DNA of 6,118 nt from Acidobacteriota bacterium (GTDB lineage: Bacteria; Acidobacteriota; HRBIN11): positions 1-6,118 of the forward strand of contig JAUQPV010000163.1 of assembly GCA_030550225.1 (NCBI GenBank), given 5' to 3'. The notes beneath the pieces are model-generated. The model saw only the letters and a list, made by a program, of their open reading frames with translations, ran no database searches and was not told where the DNA came from. Both the position numbers and the translations under genes were made by a program. This document shows, one piece after another, positions 5,124-6,118 of this stretch. Position 1 is the first letter of the stretch; each line of letters starts with the position of its first letter.

Positions 5124-5403
5124 GGCAGATGGGCAGTGGGCAATGGGCTGGTCGGCCAGTTGGGTAAGTAGGAGCAACCTAAAGGGTTGCCCGAAAGGAT
5201 CGTCGGCCTCATCGGCCCGGGACTGCCGGTAACGGCACCTTCCCAAAGGGGGACCTCCTTTGGGCCGTCGGTCTCCGCATAAGGGGACGTCCAAGGGACA
5301 GTTCACGTTCAGATTCCCGACTTATTCCCTTAGGTCAGAGGCTTACCCCTACCTACCCATCTACCTACTGCCGACCTGCCCACTGCCGACCTGCCCATCT
5401 GCC
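5124..5403. repeat. Inverted-repeat element with internal hairpins
   Basis: The ends are a perfect 13-bp inverted repeat: GGCAGATGGGCAG at 5124-5136 and its complement at 5391-5403. Both arms continue inward for about 40-60 bp as matching, imperfect 7-8-base units (ATGGGCA, GTGGGCA on the left; their complements on the right). The core holds compact stems: GCAACC/GGTTGC (5174-5179 with 5185-5190), GGCC/GGCC (5205-5208 with 5214-5217), TGCCG-GTAA-CGGCA with a GNRA-type loop (5224-5237), CCCAAAGG/CCTTTGGG (5242-5249 with 5257-5264) and GTCC/GGAC (5289-5299). It starts 5 bp after the recN stop. It could be a small non-autonomous (MITE-like) element or a structured RNA. I recognise no known riboswitch or RNA family, and I see no clear target-site duplication. 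Confidence 0.5.
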
Positions 5404-5482
5404 CATGCTTGAAAAATCGTCTCCCTCATCCAGAGACTCGCAATCCCATCCTGCACCCCGTCCTTTCTCAAACCTGTGGCCT

Positions 5483-5511
5483 TTGCAAAACCGCGTGGAG
5501 CGGTCTACCTT
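5483..5511 (+). promoter_or_regulatory. Weak candidate phoU promoter
   Basis: TTGCAA (5483-5488) and TACCTT (5506-5511) are 17 bp apart, matching 4 and 3 of 6 sigma-70 consensus bases. It would give a leader of about 55 nt before phoU. This is only the best match in the gap; an alternative is readthrough from recN. Confidence 0.25.
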
Positions 5512-5561
5512 AGGAGGGGTTTCGGTCGAGAGGTCTGAGATAGACGTGGGGCTTCATCGGG

Positions 5562-5568
5562 AAGGAGG
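5562..5568 (+). promoter_or_regulatory. phoU ribosome binding site
   Basis: AAGGAGG lies 5 nt before the ATG at 5574. It is an excellent Shine-Dalgarno match and fixes the phoU start, which is important because the gene runs off the window without a stop codon. Confidence 0.85.
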
Positions 5569-5573
5569 CTTGC

Positions 5574-6118
5574 ATGTCTCATCGGGCCTTTGAAGAGCGC
5601 ATGCGGGAGCTTCGGGAGCGGCTCCTCTACATGGCCCGTCTGGTCCGGGAGATGGTCGAGGCCAGCGTCGAGGGCCTGCGCCAGCAGGACCCCCGCCGCC
5701 TGCGATGGGTCCTCCAGACGGAGGATACGGTCAATCAGTTGGAGATCGAGATCGACGAGCGGTGCGCCACGATCCTGGCCCTGCACCAGCCCGAGGCCCG
5801 GGACCTCCGGACGATCCTGATGATCCTGAAGATCAACAACGACCTGGAGCGGATCGGCGACCACGCCGTCAACATCGTCGGCCACGCCCAGGTCCTGATC
5901 GGCCAGCCGCCCGTCAAGCCCCTGGTCGACATCCCCCGGATGCAGGAGCTGGCCTGCCAGATGCTGGACATGGCCCTGGACGCCTTCATCTACGGCAAGG
6001 AGGACCAGGCCCGCCGGGTCTGCCAGATGGACGACCTGGTCGACCACCTCCGGGACCAGGTCATCCGGGAGCTGTTGACCTACATGATGCAGAACCCCCA
6101 CGTCATCGACCAGGCCCT
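5574..6118 (+). CDS. phoU: Phosphate signalling protein PhoU, 5' part
   Basis: PhoU is a cytoplasmic helical protein that couples the PstSCAB phosphate transporter to the PhoR-PhoB kinase system and restrains phosphate uptake (family knowledge). The window shows 181 codons and no stop; full proteins have about 215-240 residues, so the second half of repeat two is missing. The first three-helix repeat is clear: TVNQLEIEIDERCATILALHQPEARDLRT (52-80) leads into LKINNDLERIGDHAVNI (85-101), whose E92-x-x-x-D96 is the metal-binding motif. A second repeat begins at about residue 120; its motif would lie beyond the window. The start follows AAGGAGG with a 5-nt spacer. Every codon from 55 to 181 ends in G or C, a stronger bias than in recN. 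No pst or phoB/phoR gene is visible. Identification is firm; completeness cannot be judged. Confidence 0.93.
   Translation, partial: MSHRAFEERMRELRERLLYMARLVREMVEASVEGLRQQDPRRLRWVLQTEDTVNQLEIEIDERCATILALHQPEARDLRTILMILKINNDLERIGDHAVNIVGHAQVLIGQPPVKPLVDIPRMQELACQMLDMALDAFIYGKEDQARRVCQMDDLVDHLRDQVIRELLTYMMQNPHVIDQA

Larger units (their letters stand above)
5120..5573. other. recN-phoU intergenic region
   Basis: This 454-bp gap shows no credible gene. Most of it (5124-5403) is an inverted-repeat element with internal hairpins, listed separately. The remaining 170 bp before phoU contain a weak promoter candidate and the phoU ribosome binding site. No T-rich intrinsic terminator for recN is visible. 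I see no Pho-box-like direct repeats upstream of phoU. Confidence 0.6.

Noticed and set aside
4025..5212. Long open frame (395 codons) on the minus strand opposite recN
   Set aside because: It is a shadow of the G/C-biased recN codons; the protein is proline/glycine/arginine-rich and resembles no family, while the plus-strand frame has all RecN motifs.
5242..5264. Intrinsic terminator for recN at CCCAAAGG/CCTTTGGG
   Set aside because: The stem is good but no T-tract follows, and it is over 120 bp beyond the stop codon within a repeat element; left as part of that element.
5124..5403. CRISPR-like array from the repeated GGGCA/TGCCC words
   Set aside because: Units are 7-8 bases long and contiguous, with no 20-50-base repeats, no unique spacers and no cas genes.
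5505..6101. Open frame of 198 codons opposite phoU
   Set aside because: Produced by the complete absence of A/T at phoU third positions; the plus strand has a strong ribosome binding site and clear PhoU motifs.

Overview
The window is a compact stretch of G+C-rich bacterial chromosome. It carries housekeeping genes only; I see no tRNA, rRNA, CRISPR array, insertion sequence or phage gene. Strong G/C preference at third codon positions, AGGAGG-type ribosome binding sites and an almost consensus sigma-70-type promoter show that it is bacterial. I cannot assign a phylum with confidence. The gene order rplU-rpmA-obg-nadD-rsfS is widespread in bacteria, and the diverged RecN suggests a lineage away from the well-studied models.

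Left half, minus strand (bases 8-3030): a ribosome-assembly gene cluster read right to left. The order is rplU (L21), rpmA (L27), obg (50S-assembly GTPase), nadD (NAD biosynthesis adenylyltransferase) and rsfS (ribosome silencing factor). rpmA and obg are 3 nt apart and in the same frame. The other gaps are 118, 57 and 172 bp, and each holds an inverted repeat that could fold in the mRNA.

Middle (3031-3415): a divergent intergenic region. It holds the rplU leader with two copies of an 11-bp dyad, an array of 8-base units, and a TTGACA-17-TAAAAT promoter driving recN to the right. TTCACCA/TGGTGAA words occur as two inverted pairs, one copy sitting inside the recN promoter spacer.

Right half, plus strand: recN (3416-5119, an SMC-like DNA-repair ATPase with an unusual Q-loop region); then a 454-bp gap holding a roughly 280-bp inverted-repeat element full of short hairpins; then the 5' part of phoU (5574 to the window end), cut by the window edge. 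Its last 127 visible codons all end in G or C.

The genes themselves are ordinary. The unexpected signal lies between them: the main gaps carry quasi-tandem arrays of 7- or 8-base units, often arranged as inverted arms. In two gaps of the minus-strand operon the arms pair much better as RNA of the transcribed strand than of the opposite strand, because the differences between arms are mostly G-U wobbles. These are the best candidates for something undescribed, either a dispersed family of intercistronic RNA hairpins or decaying heptad-repeat elements.
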